This document shows positions 15,493 through 24,767 of a stretch of 31,304 bases of DNA, piece by piece. The notes under the pieces are model-generated. The model saw only the letters and a program-made list of their open reading frames with translations, made no database searches and had not been told where the DNA came from. Position numbers and translations under genes: made by a program. Origin of the DNA: a virus; IMG/VR virus record IMGVR_UViG_3300010151_000082, positions 1 to 31,304 of that record; one strand, written 5' to 3'. The stretch's first letter is position 1. Each line of letters begins with the position of its first letter.

Positions 15493-18400
15493 GTGCCTCC
15501 CGATCCAAACGACATAGACGACATCATCAATCGTCTTGCTGCTGGTGAGAAACTGTTTGATGGTAAGCCTAAGCCGGCCAAGCCAGACGACATAGACGAC
15601 ATCATCAATCGTCTTGCTGCTGGTGAGAAACTGTTTGATGGTAAGCCTAAGTCCACACTCGCACAGCCCCCTACACCTAAGTCCACACTCGCACAGCCCC
15701 CTACACCCAAGCCCAAGAGGGTCTTGCGGACCAGGTCGCGCCATCACGTGCCACCCCGGCTGGACGCGCAGAAACTGTCGAAGCAGGAGGTCCACCCGGC
15801 CTTTGCATCCTTTGGTACCCCCGTCATCCAAGGAGGACCAGGTGGCGTTCCCCCGCTCCACCAGGTAGCCCTTAAGGAGGGCAGGGCATACATTGACCCC
15901 AAAGACGGGAAGCTGAAGTACAAGGCCCCCCGTAACCTCCAAGAGGCGAAGAAGGGGGGGCTCATAACCCAGCGCTTCTCGGACATTAAGCCGTGGTATA
16001 CAGGCGGAACTGACCCAATAGAAGGCGCTACTGACGTTGTCGACCTGCCAAGGTCCATCGGCAAACGCCCATCAAGCAAAGGTAAGGAGCCCTTTGCATA
16101 TATCCCTTGGGTGGGGATGTATGAGAAAGAGGGGGACCCCGAGACCTTTGTTGGTCAAGTGGTGAGCATCGACACAAAGCACGGCACGGTGAGGGTTAGG
16201 GTGCCCGACCAGCCGCTAAACCCTGACGACCCACTCGAGCTATGGCACCCTGGCCACAAGCGCAAGAGCGAGTATGACCGGGTGTACTGGGATGCCGTTC
16301 GGCAAGCCATTATTGAGAACAACAAGCGGCTCAAGTCGGTGCGACCTGGAATGCGGCCTATGAACATGGCCGAGTACAAGAGCAAGCTAAAGCCCTCGCT
16401 CGGTGAGCAGGTTGCCATGGCACCGGGCGGCTTGGCATTGGGCGCAGTTCAGGCAGTCATGCCCAGAGAGATGGTGGAGTCAATCCCAGCACCATGGCAG
16501 CCAGACCCCTATAGGACCGGCGCGAGTGGGCGGGTGTATGACATAGTCCGCACGGTAAGCGAAACGCCGAGGGAAGTGGTGGAGGCGATACCTGGAGCCG
16601 CAAAGGCGGTCGCCAAGAAGGCTGTGGACATCGCGAAAGGGCTCCCCAGCGCGATAGAGGACATGGGGAAGGCCGGCTTTGGAAGCGGAAGGGTGACAGA
16701 CCCAGGAGAGTGGTTACCTGGGCTGATTTGGTCGGCAGGTAAAGAGGCATACGAGGCGCAGAAGAGCTTGAAGCCAGCGGTTCTTGGCCACGACGAAGGC
16801 CCCCAAAAACGGCACCCTTCGCGAGATGCGATACCACAAGAGCAGCGCATTATAGAGGGAGAACGCAACCCGCTGTGGGACCGGCGGTGGGAATTCGCGC
16901 CAAGAGACCCAGGCAAGGCCTTTGGCTCCGCGTGGGGCGAGGTGAAGGCGCTTACTCAGGCCCCCTTGCACATCTTCCTTGCAGCATCAGATCCCAAACC
17001 CACAAAAGACAAAGTGCAGGCCTTTGGCGATATCCTTGAGCATGTCTTCCTGGGCTCTGCTGACACACTGGCTCACGTAATCGCGCACGGTCCTGGCGAG
17101 AAGCTCCAAGAGCAGCCCATCATGACCATGGCTGAGCTCGCGCTATTCCCGCAGATGCTGTCGGGGTTCTCGAGGATGGCAGCAGCTCGATACCACAAGA
17201 AGCTGGTGAAGGCGGGGGCACTCGCAACTGACACTGTCTATGACGCTGCACGTAAGTTCCTGCCGAAAGCCGAAGAGGCAGAGCTGATGGAGCTGGTGCT
17301 GAAGCGGGGCGAGGCTGTGCCAGTGACAGCTGCTGTTGAGCAGGCGAAGAGGGTCAAGGCGCGGGTTGGAGACACGGCGGCTAAGCTCGCTGAAGAGCAG
17401 AAAGCACTAGGGCTTGAGCTACCCAAGCTAAAGCAGAAGATGCTCGAGTCAGAATCGGGCATTGCCGAGAAGCTGCTAGACCCCACAGACATCGCTGCGC
17501 TCAAGCAAGCGAAGGCAGTGGAAGCCAGGGCGGCTGGCAAAACAGATCCCACAGTCGGGTCCCCGCCTGGAACGGGGCGCTTTTTGCGCGAATGGTCTGA
17601 GTGGCTGGAGCCACAGGTGCCCCCGGCCAAGCTGCGCCAGCAAGCGCTCGAGTGGGTTGCGGCACAACCCACAGCGAACACCGTCAATAAGCTGGAGAAC
17701 TACCTAGCAGCAGCTCGGAACAAAATGCTGAAACTCCCCAAGGAGGCCTGGGAGTCCTTTCAGGAGCTGGCTATTGCGAGGGCTAAGGGGATGGCAACCA
17801 GGCACAACGTTATGGCCCCAGCCAGGGCAGAGCGTCTCGCCAAGAAAACAATGTACGATGTGGGCCGAGGCCCGACCGGCGCACCCGTTGACCATGCGGC
17901 CAAAGCGGCAAGGCTTAGCCAGCTGAAAGAGGCGCGGGCGACAGTTACCGCTGAGATGAAAGCCATCAGCAAGGGGGAGAAGCGGGCAGCCCCCGGTGCG
18001 ATGGATGAGGCCATACGTGAACTGGAGTCCATGGCAGGCAGCGTGGACACTGCGACCTGGCAGCAGCACATGGGCATCTTCAAGAAGGCGGTGGGAAACC
18101 AGAAGGTTCTGCGTGAGCAGTTCAAGCGGGCAACAAAGAAGGTGGAGGAGCTGGATGGGCTCATAGAGAAGATGAAGGGGGCGCGGGTAACGAAGACGAG
18201 AGAGGTGCTTCGCACCTTCGACACCGCAGGGCGGTTGCTCCCCGACTATAAGGGTTTGGTCGCTCGCCGCGATGCCTGGCGCAAGACAGCCAGCGCTCTC
18301 GAGAAGGTCGCGCTATGGGGCGACCCGGTCCTGGCCCCATTCGGAGCCCTTGGGGTAGCTCGAGACATCTTCCTCAAAAGGGTAGGGACCAGCGACAAGG

Positions 18401-21303
18401 GCTTGCTTGCATTGTGGGCTCTCCGCAACCGCAACAAGACAGCAGCCCAGAGGGAGTGGATTGAGGCCAACCGTATCAAAGAAGCCGAAATCAGCGACTG
18501 GCTCTTTGACGTAACAGACCGTTATAAGAAAATCCCGAAGGAGCACCGGGTCACCGTCCTCGAGGGGCTCGAAATGCAGAGCGTCACGGGGGACCTTGTC
18601 CTCAAGGACTACATCAGCCGCGACCTAAGCAAGCCTGCGGGCCAGCGCTTCTCGCTCCTCGAGGGGAAGCCCGAGTTTCCCAACAGGCTCAGGCGGTGGG
18701 TTGAGGTCAATAACGAGCACGACGTCCTCATTGATGTTGCTATGAAGCTGACAGAGGATGCCAAGGGTGCAACCCTCGCCCCAATGGGCCCCAAGGGAGC
18801 GAAGAGTTACAAGGGGTTGCAGGATGTCTATTCGCCCGCAACGTTCAAGCCTGGTGACCTGTCGGCTGCGCAGCTGAGGCGCATGGTAGACAAGATCGGA
18901 AAAGAGGATGCAGCCATAGCGCTCGAGCGTGGGGCTGGGGGTGCCCTACCTCACACAGCGGTCACTGGTGGTCGCCTCTGGCGGGCCATACAGGAACTCG
19001 CCACCGAGAAGGGCACAGTGCGGCGCGCAATGGATGAGCTCAAGAAGGGAACAGAGCCATCCAAGCACGCATCCACTCGCCCGTACCAGGTTGGCGGCGA
19101 GAGCACGATCACCAAGGGGATGAAGGACGTGCCGTTCCACGAGCAGGTCGAAAAGTACGGTCGCTCTTCCGAACTCCATGATGCCGTGTACCTGGGGCTG
19201 TTCGGGGCGTATAGGGACGTTAGAACCGCCAAGATGTGGGAGCGGCTCGTAAAAGAGAACAAGGTGGCGAGCGCTGTTGAGGTATCAGCCCCCGTTGACG
19301 CCCCCCGCATGGGCTGGGTCAGGATGAAGAACTCACGCACAGGCGATGCCAAATCACCCAGGTACGGACATGGGGTGCCAGACGAGTTTTGGGTCCACCC
19401 TGATGTGGCAGCAGACATTGCTGGCCAGGCACACCTCATGGCAAAGCTGATGTCGCCCACGGTGCTGGGGTTCATGCGCCGACTCGTCCAGAAATGGAAG
19501 GTGGTCAAGACGGCAGGCAACCCGGCCAGCCATGTCACCAATATGGTGGGTAACATGCTGGTCTTGGCCCCGATGGCGGGCCTGTCGCCGTTTAACCCGG
19601 CTAATCTCGCGTACTACCAGGAGGCTGCAAGGCAGATGCTCCTGGGTAACAAGTCGAAGTTCTGGCGGGAGTTCGTCAAAGACGGGGGGCTCGGGCCCGG
19701 TGGCGAGGGAGCGCTTCGCAGGAGTGACACCATCCGCCTCTCAAACCAGGGCTATGCAGCGCACATGGATGGGGCTGTCACCCGGGCTCTGCGGGTCGCT
19801 AAGGGCAACCCAGCCACAGCGGGTGCGGAGATGATATGGGAGACCCTCAAGTACGCATACGACAGCATAGACACCATGAAGTCCCCGGTGAAGGCCTTCA
19901 AGGAGGGGCGGGCGCTCAAGCCAGAGTTTCGGCTTAGAGACGTGGAGTACGGCAAGAAGATGGGGGAACTCCTCACAAAGGGCACCAGGCCGCTTGCTGA
20001 CGCAGCTCAAGCCGCCTACGCAGCGGGGGACACCTTCTGGCGTTTCGCTTCATACCTGAAGGACGCACACCCCGAACTCGCCGGCAAACTCGGGAAGCTC
20101 GAGCGAACCATTACAAGACGAGCCAAGATGAGCGGGGTCGAGGCAGCCCAGAAGGCTCGTGACGCATTCGCGGCTTATGAGAAGCTGTCTGGTTTTGTGA
20201 GGGCAAACTCCATATCGCTTATCGGTGTGCCCTTCCTGAGCTTTACAGCCGCGATGGTTCCAGAGTTCATCAAGTGGCTGAAGACGAATCCAGCAAAGGC
20301 GCTCATCTGGCAGGAAATCCACGAGCGCGTCACCGACATGCACCGGCTAGCTATGGGTGTGCCAGATGTCGCGGTTGATGGAGCGCAGCTCCTGCTGGGG
20401 GGCTACGATGAGTCCACGATGTCGGCTATGGGAGACATTTTCGGGGGTCAGTACCGAGATGAACGCGGAGCCATGACGTTCATCGACACCGGCAAGTACC
20501 ACCCCTTCAGCGCCGTGTTGCCCCGTAAGGAGGAGGCGAGCGGAGAAACGTTCTTAGGCGCGATGGGTAACGTGGGGAAGAGGCTTTTTCTGAGTGGGAG
20601 CCCTAACCTGGTCTCCTACGAGGCGGAAGTCCATGGTTACAGCCCACACTACAGCAGGCAATTGTATGACAGGGATGAGAGCCCCGAGAGCAAGCGGGAG
20701 ATCAAGTCTGGGGTCCACGCAAGAACATGGGGCCCAAGCGTCACGTTTGGCCTGGCAAAAGCGCTAGGCGTCCCACAGCATCTTCTGGGGTATGGTGACC
20801 AGAGGGTGGCCTTGGCGCAGGCAGGGCTACCGAGGCTTGGGCAAAGGGATGCAGAAGATGTTTCTCTCGCCCGCTTGGCGGCGTATGGTGGAGTCCGAAG
20901 GAAGACCGTGTCCGGTGGCTTGCAGGGGGCAGAAACGCTCCAGAAGATGGTGAATAGAATGGAGTCGCTAGAGAACAGGATATCAAAGAAGGTCAAGCTG
21001 TTCGTAGAGAGAAGGAGCCCCAGCCTGGCAACCAGGCAACACCTTGCTCGCGAACTCAACCACATCTATGGCCTGCTGGTGAAGCAGGTTGATGACCTGG
21101 CAAAAGCCCGCAACGCATTCATGTATCGAGAGATTGAGAAGGGGGAGGCAGAGGCAGCCATCGGAAGCAGCGTGCTTCCAACAAGGTCGGACATGATAAG
21201 TGATATCCTAGACAACGCAGAACAACGGCGAGCAGCGTATCGCAGTGGCCGGCAAGAGCGGCTCGAAGAAGACATCAGGAAACGTAAGGAGACAATACAG
21301 TGA
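15493..21303 (+). CDS. Giant internal virion / ejection protein, 1936 residues
   Basis: The largest gene of the window. Podoviruses usually carry one very long ejection protein at this place, and this is the best candidate. The start is GTG 15493, 9 nt after GGAG. The N-terminus carries two tandem duplications (separate entries). Around residues 600-920 it is Lys/Glu/Ala-rich and probably coiled coil. Around residues 1340-1380 (GNPASHVTNMVGNMLVLAPM) and 1560-1600 (SISLIGVPFLSFTAAMVPEF) are hydrophobic segments that could insert in a membrane. The NPASHVTN region resembles a conserved part of large polyvalent phage proteins. I see no clear SLT, lysozyme, protease, ADP-ribosyltransferase or RNA polymerase motif. 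It may include anti-restriction functions, but the sequence does not show it. Confidence 0.75.
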   Translation: MPPDPNDIDDIINRLAAGEKLFDGKPKPAKPDDIDDIINRLAAGEKLFDGKPKSTLAQPPTPKSTLAQPPTPKPKRVLRTRSRHHVPPRLDAQKLSKQEVHPAFASFGTPVIQGGPGGVPPLHQVALKEGRAYIDPKDGKLKYKAPRNLQEAKKGGLITQRFSDIKPWYTGGTDPIEGATDVVDLPRSIGKRPSSKGKEPFAYIPWVGMYEKEGDPETFVGQVVSIDTKHGTVRVRVPDQPLNPDDPLELWHPGHKRKSEYDRVYWDAVRQAIIENNKRLKSVRPGMRPMNMAEYKSKLKPSLGEQVAMAPGGLALGAVQAVMPREMVESIPAPWQPDPYRTGASGRVYDIVRTVSETPREVVEAIPGAAKAVAKKAVDIAKGLPSAIEDMGKAGFGSGRVTDPGEWLPGLIWSAGKEAYEAQKSLKPAVLGHDEGPQKRHPSRDAIPQEQRIIEGERNPLWDRRWEFAPRDPGKAFGSAWGEVKALTQAPLHIFLAASDPKPTKDKVQAFGDILEHVFLGSADTLAHVIAHGPGEKLQEQPIMTMAELALFPQMLSGFSRMAAARYHKKLVKAGALATDTVYDAARKFLPKAEEAELMELVLKRGEAVPVTAAVEQAKRVKARVGDTAAKLAEEQKALGLELPKLKQKMLESESGIAEKLLDPTDIAALKQAKAVEARAAGKTDPTVGSPPGTGRFLREWSEWLEPQVPPAKLRQQALEWVAAQPTANTVNKLENYLAAARNKMLKLPKEAWESFQELAIARAKGMATRHNVMAPARAERLAKKTMYDVGRGPTGAPVDHAAKAARLSQLKEARATVTAEMKAISKGEKRAAPGAMDEAIRELESMAGSVDTATWQQHMGIFKKAVGNQKVLREQFKRATKKVEELDGLIEKMKGARVTKTREVLRTFDTAGRLLPDYKGLVARRDAWRKTASALEKVALWGDPVLAPFGALGVARDIFLKRVGTSDKGLLALWALRNRNKTAAQREWIEANRIKEAEISDWLFDVTDRYKKIPKEHRVTVLEGLEMQSVTGDLVLKDYISRDLSKPAGQRFSLLEGKPEFPNRLRRWVEVNNEHDVLIDVAMKLTEDAKGATLAPMGPKGAKSYKGLQDVYSPATFKPGDLSAAQLRRMVDKIGKEDAAIALERGAGGALPHTAVTGGRLWRAIQELATEKGTVRRAMDELKKGTEPSKHASTRPYQVGGESTITKGMKDVPFHEQVEKYGRSSELHDAVYLGLFGAYRDVRTAKMWERLVKENKVASAVEVSAPVDAPRMGWVRMKNSRTGDAKSPRYGHGVPDEFWVHPDVAADIAGQAHLMAKLMSPTVLGFMRRLVQKWKVVKTAGNPASHVTNMVGNMLVLAPMAGLSPFNPANLAYYQEAARQMLLGNKSKFWREFVKDGGLGPGGEGALRRSDTIRLSNQGYAAHMDGAVTRALRVAKGNPATAGAEMIWETLKYAYDSIDTMKSPVKAFKEGRALKPEFRLRDVEYGKKMGELLTKGTRPLADAAQAAYAAGDTFWRFASYLKDAHPELAGKLGKLERTITRRAKMSGVEAAQKARDAFAAYEKLSGFVRANSISLIGVPFLSFTAAMVPEFIKWLKTNPAKALIWQEIHERVTDMHRLAMGVPDVAVDGAQLLLGGYDESTMSAMGDIFGGQYRDERGAMTFIDTGKYHPFSAVLPRKEEASGETFLGAMGNVGKRLFLSGSPNLVSYEAEVHGYSPHYSRQLYDRDESPESKREIKSGVHARTWGPSVTFGLAKALGVPQHLLGYGDQRVALAQAGLPRLGQRDAEDVSLARLAAYGGVRRKTVSGGLQGAETLQKMVNRMESLENRISKKVKLFVERRSPSLATRQHLARELNHIYGLLVKQVDDLAKARNAFMYREIEKGEAEAAIGSSVLPTRSDMISDILDNAEQRRAAYRSGRQERLEEDIRKRKETIQ
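15511..15651 (+). repeat. Tandem duplication, 78-nt unit, two copies
   Basis: The 63 bases at 15511-15573 recur exactly at 15589-15651, giving a period of 78 nt (26 codons) and so keeping the reading frame. The repeated peptide contains DIDDIINRLAAGEKLFDGKP, a helix-forming element near the N-terminus of the giant protein, separated by a short PAKP-type linker. Exact identity at DNA level, including third positions, points to a recent duplication. Confidence 0.95.
15652..15711 (+). repeat. Tandem duplication, 30-nt unit, two copies
   Basis: Two adjacent 30-nt copies (15652-15681 and 15682-15711) encode STLAQPPTPK twice. They differ by one synonymous change in a proline codon (CCT against CCC). 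The pair follows directly after the 78-nt duplication, so the N-terminus of the giant protein is a hot spot for in-frame expansion. Confidence 0.95.
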
Positions 21304-21722
21304 GCCGAGACTACAGCCCTAAGGCTGAATACAATTTCACCGTCACAGCGACGAAGAAGTTCGTCCTCTACCGGCGTCGGTATGACTACATCCAGGTCGC
21401 GATGATTTTCACGGACGGCACGCAGGCTAATGGGTGCAAGGTGGAACTCGAGTACGAGGATGAGGATGGTGACCTCGTCGTGGTCGATGGCAGCCCCTTT
21501 TTTGCGGATGGCGGCTCCACTTCAAGCGCTGGTAAGGGCACGCAGTTCTACAACTTGCAGGCGAAAATGCCGCGCCTGCGGGTGAAATACACCATTGGGA
21601 CTGACGGGACATCTTGCCTGGTCAAGGTGCGGACCTACACCCTGGGCGAGGCCGACTCCATTCGACCTGGCGCGTACCAGAGCCTCACCGATACTGCCGG
21701 TGACCTGATGTTGGAGCCCTAA
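21300..21722 (+). CDS. Small beta-rich tail-region protein
   Basis: A 140-residue protein of alternating beta strands (YNFTVTATKKFVLYRRR, IQVAMIFTDG, CKVELEYEDEDGDLVVVDGS, LRVKYTIGTDG, LVKVRTYTLG) with no obvious helix or signal. Start GTG 21300 overlaps the giant gene's TGA (GTGA) and has AAGGAG at about 21284-21289. It is placed between the giant protein and a fibre-like gene, so an adaptor or short appendage of the tail is the likely role. I recognise no family. Confidence 0.68.
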   Translation: MSRDYSPKAEYNFTVTATKKFVLYRRRYDYIQVAMIFTDGTQANGCKVELEYEDEDGDLVVVDGSPFFADGGSTSSAGKGTQFYNLQAKMPRLRVKYTIGTDGTSCLVKVRTYTLGEADSIRPGAYQSLTDTAGDLMLEP

Positions 21723-21723
21723 T

Positions 21724-22647
21724 ATGACAACGACTTACGGAACAATGGCCGGCGGTGTAACTGTCAAGACCCTGAAGGCGCTCAAGAAGCTGAGCCTGGT
21801 TGGTGGCAAGGTCGTGTGCGATGCCGAGCTCGACATGAACACGAATCAAATCAGCGATGTGGGCAATATCGACGGGGTGGATGTTTCTGGTTTGGGTGGG
21901 GGCCTCGCCACGCTTGCTGACTGGTCTTCACGACCCAGCGGAGTGCGCCTTCTCCCGTCGCCTGCTGATAACACCGCGACATCATACGCCTTTGCAGCAG
22001 GGGGCCTGACGGTCAAGGCCAACGGGCTCGACACATACGGGGGCGGAGATTACTTCTGCAACCCTCTGGGGTTCGCTGTTTCGGCTAGCGACTATGGTGC
22101 CGTCGATTTTAGTATCGACCTCGACACGTTCTCGGGGCAGGACAACCTTACCAGCGGTAAGATCTGGCACGTGTTTTTATGCCTGGTGCTCGGTGATACA
22201 GACAAGAAGGGCACGTGGTGCGGGCTCAGGCTGTTCTTTCAGGAGGGCGCGGCCACAGAAGTCCAGCTTAGGAAGTGCTTTAAGCCCACCGCTGGAACGG
22301 CTCACACGGCGTCAAACTCTGTTGACCTGGGCGCCGACTTCACGGGCGATCGAGCGGCTATCAGACTACAAATAAAGTGGGACTCAGCGCAGGGCTTCAA
22401 GGCCTATTACGACAACGCAGCCACGGCCGGTGCGCTCACAGCAGAAGGCACCGAGGTGGGCTCTGGCTCTGTTGCGACGGGCTTCGTTCAGCCGACTATC
22501 TCATCATCCACCGCAGGGAGCATCGACTCCTACCGCGCACCCATCGGAGCCACAATCATGTGCGCCATTGGTCAGTCACAGGACAGGGACGCCGCCGACG
22601 CCTCTGTCTGCCGAATCACGGCCCTCAACATCCACTCAGCCTCATGA
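21724..22647 (+). CDS. Tail fibre-like protein, possible lectin-like C-terminal domain
   Basis: A 307-residue protein. Residues about 30-58 (KVVCDAELDMNTNQISDVGN) match the short pattern LDMN.N.I..V.. that is common in the stalks of phage fibres. After about residue 65 a beta-rich region with KGTWCGLRLFFQEG and RAAIRLQIKWDSAQGF followed by KAYYDN recalls a concanavalin A-like jelly roll, which often binds glycans. Together these suggest a receptor-binding fibre or a fibre tip. No enzymatic site is evident. ATG 21724 follows the upstream TAA by one base. The stop overlaps the next ATG (ATGA). Confidence 0.68.
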   Translation: MTTTYGTMAGGVTVKTLKALKKLSLVGGKVVCDAELDMNTNQISDVGNIDGVDVSGLGGGLATLADWSSRPSGVRLLPSPADNTATSYAFAAGGLTVKANGLDTYGGGDYFCNPLGFAVSASDYGAVDFSIDLDTFSGQDNLTSGKIWHVFLCLVLGDTDKKGTWCGLRLFFQEGAATEVQLRKCFKPTAGTAHTASNSVDLGADFTGDRAAIRLQIKWDSAQGFKAYYDNAATAGALTAEGTEVGSGSVATGFVQPTISSSTAGSIDSYRAPIGATIMCAIGQSQDRDAADASVCRITALNIHSAS

Positions 22648-22982
22648 GCGCACTATCAACAGGACCGACAGATCTGGAGACACTCGCCCGCCACGTTGCC
22701 CAACTAGCATCGATGCAGGCGCGGTCAGCCGCATCAATAACAGCAGTTCCGGCAGGGGCAGGGCGTGACGCGCTGGAGGCAGAAGGGTCTGCAATCGACG
22801 CGCAGCTTACTCAAGCAACAAAGCAGCTCAAGCTAGCCGAAGCCTATGCCTACTACCGGGCCAAGGGGAAGTGGGCTGGAGCTCCGCACCCCACCACCAC
22901 AGCGGAGAAGGCGGCCCTTCGAAAGGCCAACAACAGCCCCATCGGGCCAGCTCAGGCAGCATCACTCGCAATGGGCGACTAG
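22644..22982 (+). CDS. Small helical protein, unknown
   Basis: A 112-residue protein starting at ATG 22644 in an ATGA overlap with the fibre-like gene. It is Ala/Gln/Leu-rich and mostly helical (LETLARHVAQLASMQARSAA, then DAQLTQATKQLKLAEAYAYY), ending in a flexible KANNSPIGP segment. The place after a fibre gene would suit a small chaperone or a structural coiled coil. No family recognised. A longer upstream frame exists but lies inside the fibre gene and is rejected. Confidence 0.6.
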   Translation: MSALSTGPTDLETLARHVAQLASMQARSAASITAVPAGAGRDALEAEGSAIDAQLTQATKQLKLAEAYAYYRAKGKWAGAPHPTTTAEKAALRKANNSPIGPAQAASLAMGD

Positions 22983-23026
22983 CCTATTTTCTTGCCCCGG
23001 TACACGTTGGCAGTGACACTGCTCCC

Positions 23027-23323
23027 ATGAACGAACTCAGGCAATTCATGTCGTGGCTTGACTCGAGGTACGAAGGGCTCTGGCAGAGCCTCCAGCGAGT
23101 GCGGGCCGAAACCACACCACAATCAGACAAGCGGGAGAAACACGAGGAACAGCTCGCACAGCTACAGCGTTGTTCCAAGATGGTATCCGCCCTCATTGCG
23201 TATGCGGTCCACGGAGAGCACCCGCATACGACACCGGAGCCTTGGCGGGCTACCGTGGAAAGGGTGACCACCCTGTCACCTTACGCAGCCCTCTTGGAGA
23301 TGGAGCTGGAGCTGGGGTTATGA
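23027..23323 (+). CDS. Small helical protein, unknown
   Basis: A 98-residue protein, predicted helical with charged heptad-like stretches (MSWLDSRYEGLWQSLQRVRA, KREKHEEQLAQLQRCSKMVS). ATG 23027 is the only plausible start after the upstream stop, yet it has no clear ribosome site, and a 44-nt gap precedes it. The stop overlaps the endolysin ATG. Being coupled to the lysis genes it may be a lysis accessory protein, but no membrane segment or signal is present. Function unknown. Confidence 0.6.
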   Translation: MNELRQFMSWLDSRYEGLWQSLQRVRAETTPQSDKREKHEEQLAQLQRCSKMVSALIAYAVHGEHPHTTPEPWRATVERVTTLSPYAALLEMELELGL

Positions 23324-24318
23324 GCATGTACTCCGCACGAGACATCGGCATGTGGGTGTGGCAGCTGAAGAAGTGCGGCAAGAACCCAGCCCTCCTGCTC
23401 CAGTCTCTCGGCGTGCGACGGGTGTACCTCAAGGTCTCCGATGGCACAAAGTCATTCAAGCAAAACACCGGCCTGGCGGGCAAGGACTTCGTAGAGCGAT
23501 GCTCTCTTGCGGGCATCGAGGTCTGGGCCTGGGCATACAACTACGATAAGAGCATACAGAGGCAGGCAGAGGTGCTCCTGCGGGAGGCCAAGTCCATCAA
23601 TGCGGACGGCATCATCCTGAACACTGAGCGGGCCTTTGTGGACGGGGATGAGTGGGACGAGACAGCGCTTGACGGCCTGCTCGATGCTGCGGTCTCCACC
23701 CAACGACATGTAGGTCTGAGCTCCTACCGTCAGCCCCAGTTCTTCCCGGATTTCCCCTGGCACGTGCTCTCGCGGTATCCCTCAGTTTTCGCCATGCCGC
23801 AGGTCTATTTCCTCAAGCAGGCAGAGACGAGCGCGAAGCGGGTGGCCAAGTCCATCAAGGCCTGGTCTGCGATCGGCAACCCGGTCATCGCCACCCTGGG
23901 AGCCTGGGAGCCCAAAAACACTCCCGTGGGGATCCAGGCTGGGGCAGACACGGTTCATATGCTGGCTGAGAAGGGGCTCTGCATGCCGAGCTTCGACCTC
24001 TGGTCTCTCATGTGGTTGTACAAAGCCCCGAAGCTGGCTAAAGCGGTGGCTGCAATCTCGCGAGAGGCCAAGTGCTTTAAGCCCCCGAAGAAGCTGGCGG
24101 TTCACCCGCTGGACGACCCTTGGTTCCAGAAGGCTGCTCTGCTACGATTGAAGGCGTATTATGGACCTCTTGGCAGAGGCTGGACCCCCAAGGCCAGAGC
24201 TGCCCTCAAAGAGTTCCAGCGAGACAGCAACCATTACAAGGCCAAGGTCGATGGGATATGGGGGCCTAAGACAAGGCGAGCAGTGCGGAAGGCACTAAAA
24301 GAGCAGGGCATCGCATGA
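23320..24318 (+). CDS. Endolysin: glycosidase-like barrel plus peptidoglycan-binding domain
   Basis: A 332-residue enzyme, most likely the phage endolysin. The N-terminal 250 residues look like a TIM barrel of the glycosyl-hydrolase type, with strands VRRVYLKVSDG, IEVWAWAYNYD and DGIILNTERAF (Glu103 at the end of a strand is a catalytic candidate), FAMPQVYFL and NPVIATLGAW. The C-terminal 60 residues form a peptidoglycan-binding (PG_binding_1-like) repeat: TPKARAALKEFQRDSN followed by KVDGIWGPKTRRAVRKAL. No signal peptide or anchor is visible, so export would depend on a holin. ATG 23320 overlaps the previous stop (ATGA), preceded by a purine-rich GGAG. Barrel family and catalytic residues are inferred. 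Confidence 0.8.
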   Translation: MSMYSARDIGMWVWQLKKCGKNPALLLQSLGVRRVYLKVSDGTKSFKQNTGLAGKDFVERCSLAGIEVWAWAYNYDKSIQRQAEVLLREAKSINADGIILNTERAFVDGDEWDETALDGLLDAAVSTQRHVGLSSYRQPQFFPDFPWHVLSRYPSVFAMPQVYFLKQAETSAKRVAKSIKAWSAIGNPVIATLGAWEPKNTPVGIQAGADTVHMLAEKGLCMPSFDLWSLMWLYKAPKLAKAVAAISREAKCFKPPKKLAVHPLDDPWFQKAALLRLKAYYGPLGRGWTPKARAALKEFQRDSNHYKAKVDGIWGPKTRRAVRKALKEQGIA

Positions 24319-24524
24319 GCACGGACTTAATGAGCCTCCTCAGTAACTTTGGCAGCACAGGGGTCCTCGCCTACTTCGCGTGGGCTCTGCTTCAGGAACT
24401 CAAAGCATTCCGCGTGGACCTGGCCAACATCTCAACGACGCACCGAGATGAGGTCGTCGCAATCACTGAAAGCCACCGGGAGGAGGTATCCAACTTGCTG
24501 GACCGCTTCCTCAAGAAGGACTGA
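24315..24524 (+). CDS. Holin-like or i-spanin-like one-TM protein
   Basis: A 69-residue protein with a single hydrophobic segment near residues 11-27 (FGSTGVLAYFAWALLQEL) followed by a charged helix likely to be coiled coil (RDEVVAITESHREEVSNLLD). This matches small UviB/BhlA-type holins in size and plan. The same plan, an N-terminal anchor and a periplasmic coiled coil, also fits an i-spanin, and a lipoprotein follows immediately. It is coupled to the endolysin by ATGA. Membership of the lysis cassette is well supported; the choice between holin and i-spanin is open. Confidence 0.72.
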   Translation: MSTDLMSLLSNFGSTGVLAYFAWALLQELKAFRVDLANISTTHRDEVVAITESHREEVSNLLDRFLKKD

Positions 24525-24526
24525 AC

Positions 24527-24766
24527 ATGAAACGTATTCTGCTGTGCGCGCTCGCGAGTTGCTTCATTATTGGGTGTGCTACTGCGAACTGGCCCAAGGG
24601 TCTCTGTGAGGTCAACGCAGACCAGGAGCCCAAGTGGAAGTGCAAGTGTACGGAGTTGGTCTTTGAGGTTACGCGCAAGCCTGGTCGTACAGATATACTG
24701 ACACGTTGTGACGGCACAAAACTCCCCTTCTCCGTAAGCACCGACAAGGTGGAAATCGAGGACTGA
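24527..24766 (+). CDS. Small lipoprotein, o-spanin candidate
   Basis: A 79-residue protein with a classic lipoprotein signal: MKR, a hydrophobic core, and the lipobox IIGC with the lipidated Cys at residue 17. The mature part has four more cysteines (C27, C39, C41 and C61 region) and no membrane segment, so it should sit at the outer membrane. Position directly after the endolysin and one-TM protein, two bases past the previous stop, fits an outer-membrane spanin that helps disrupt the outer membrane. Presence of a spanin-type lipoprotein argues for a Gram-negative host. Cysteine richness is unusual for a short o-spanin, so another lysis-linked lipoprotein is possible. Confidence 0.75.
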   Translation: MKRILLCALASCFIIGCATANWPKGLCEVNADQEPKWKCKCTELVFEVTRKPGRTDILTRCDGTKLPFSVSTDKVEIED

Positions 24767-24767
24767 C

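Noticed and set aside
15223-15942. A minus-strand frame with striking repeats
   Set aside because: The repeats are the reverse reading of the tandem duplications in the giant protein.
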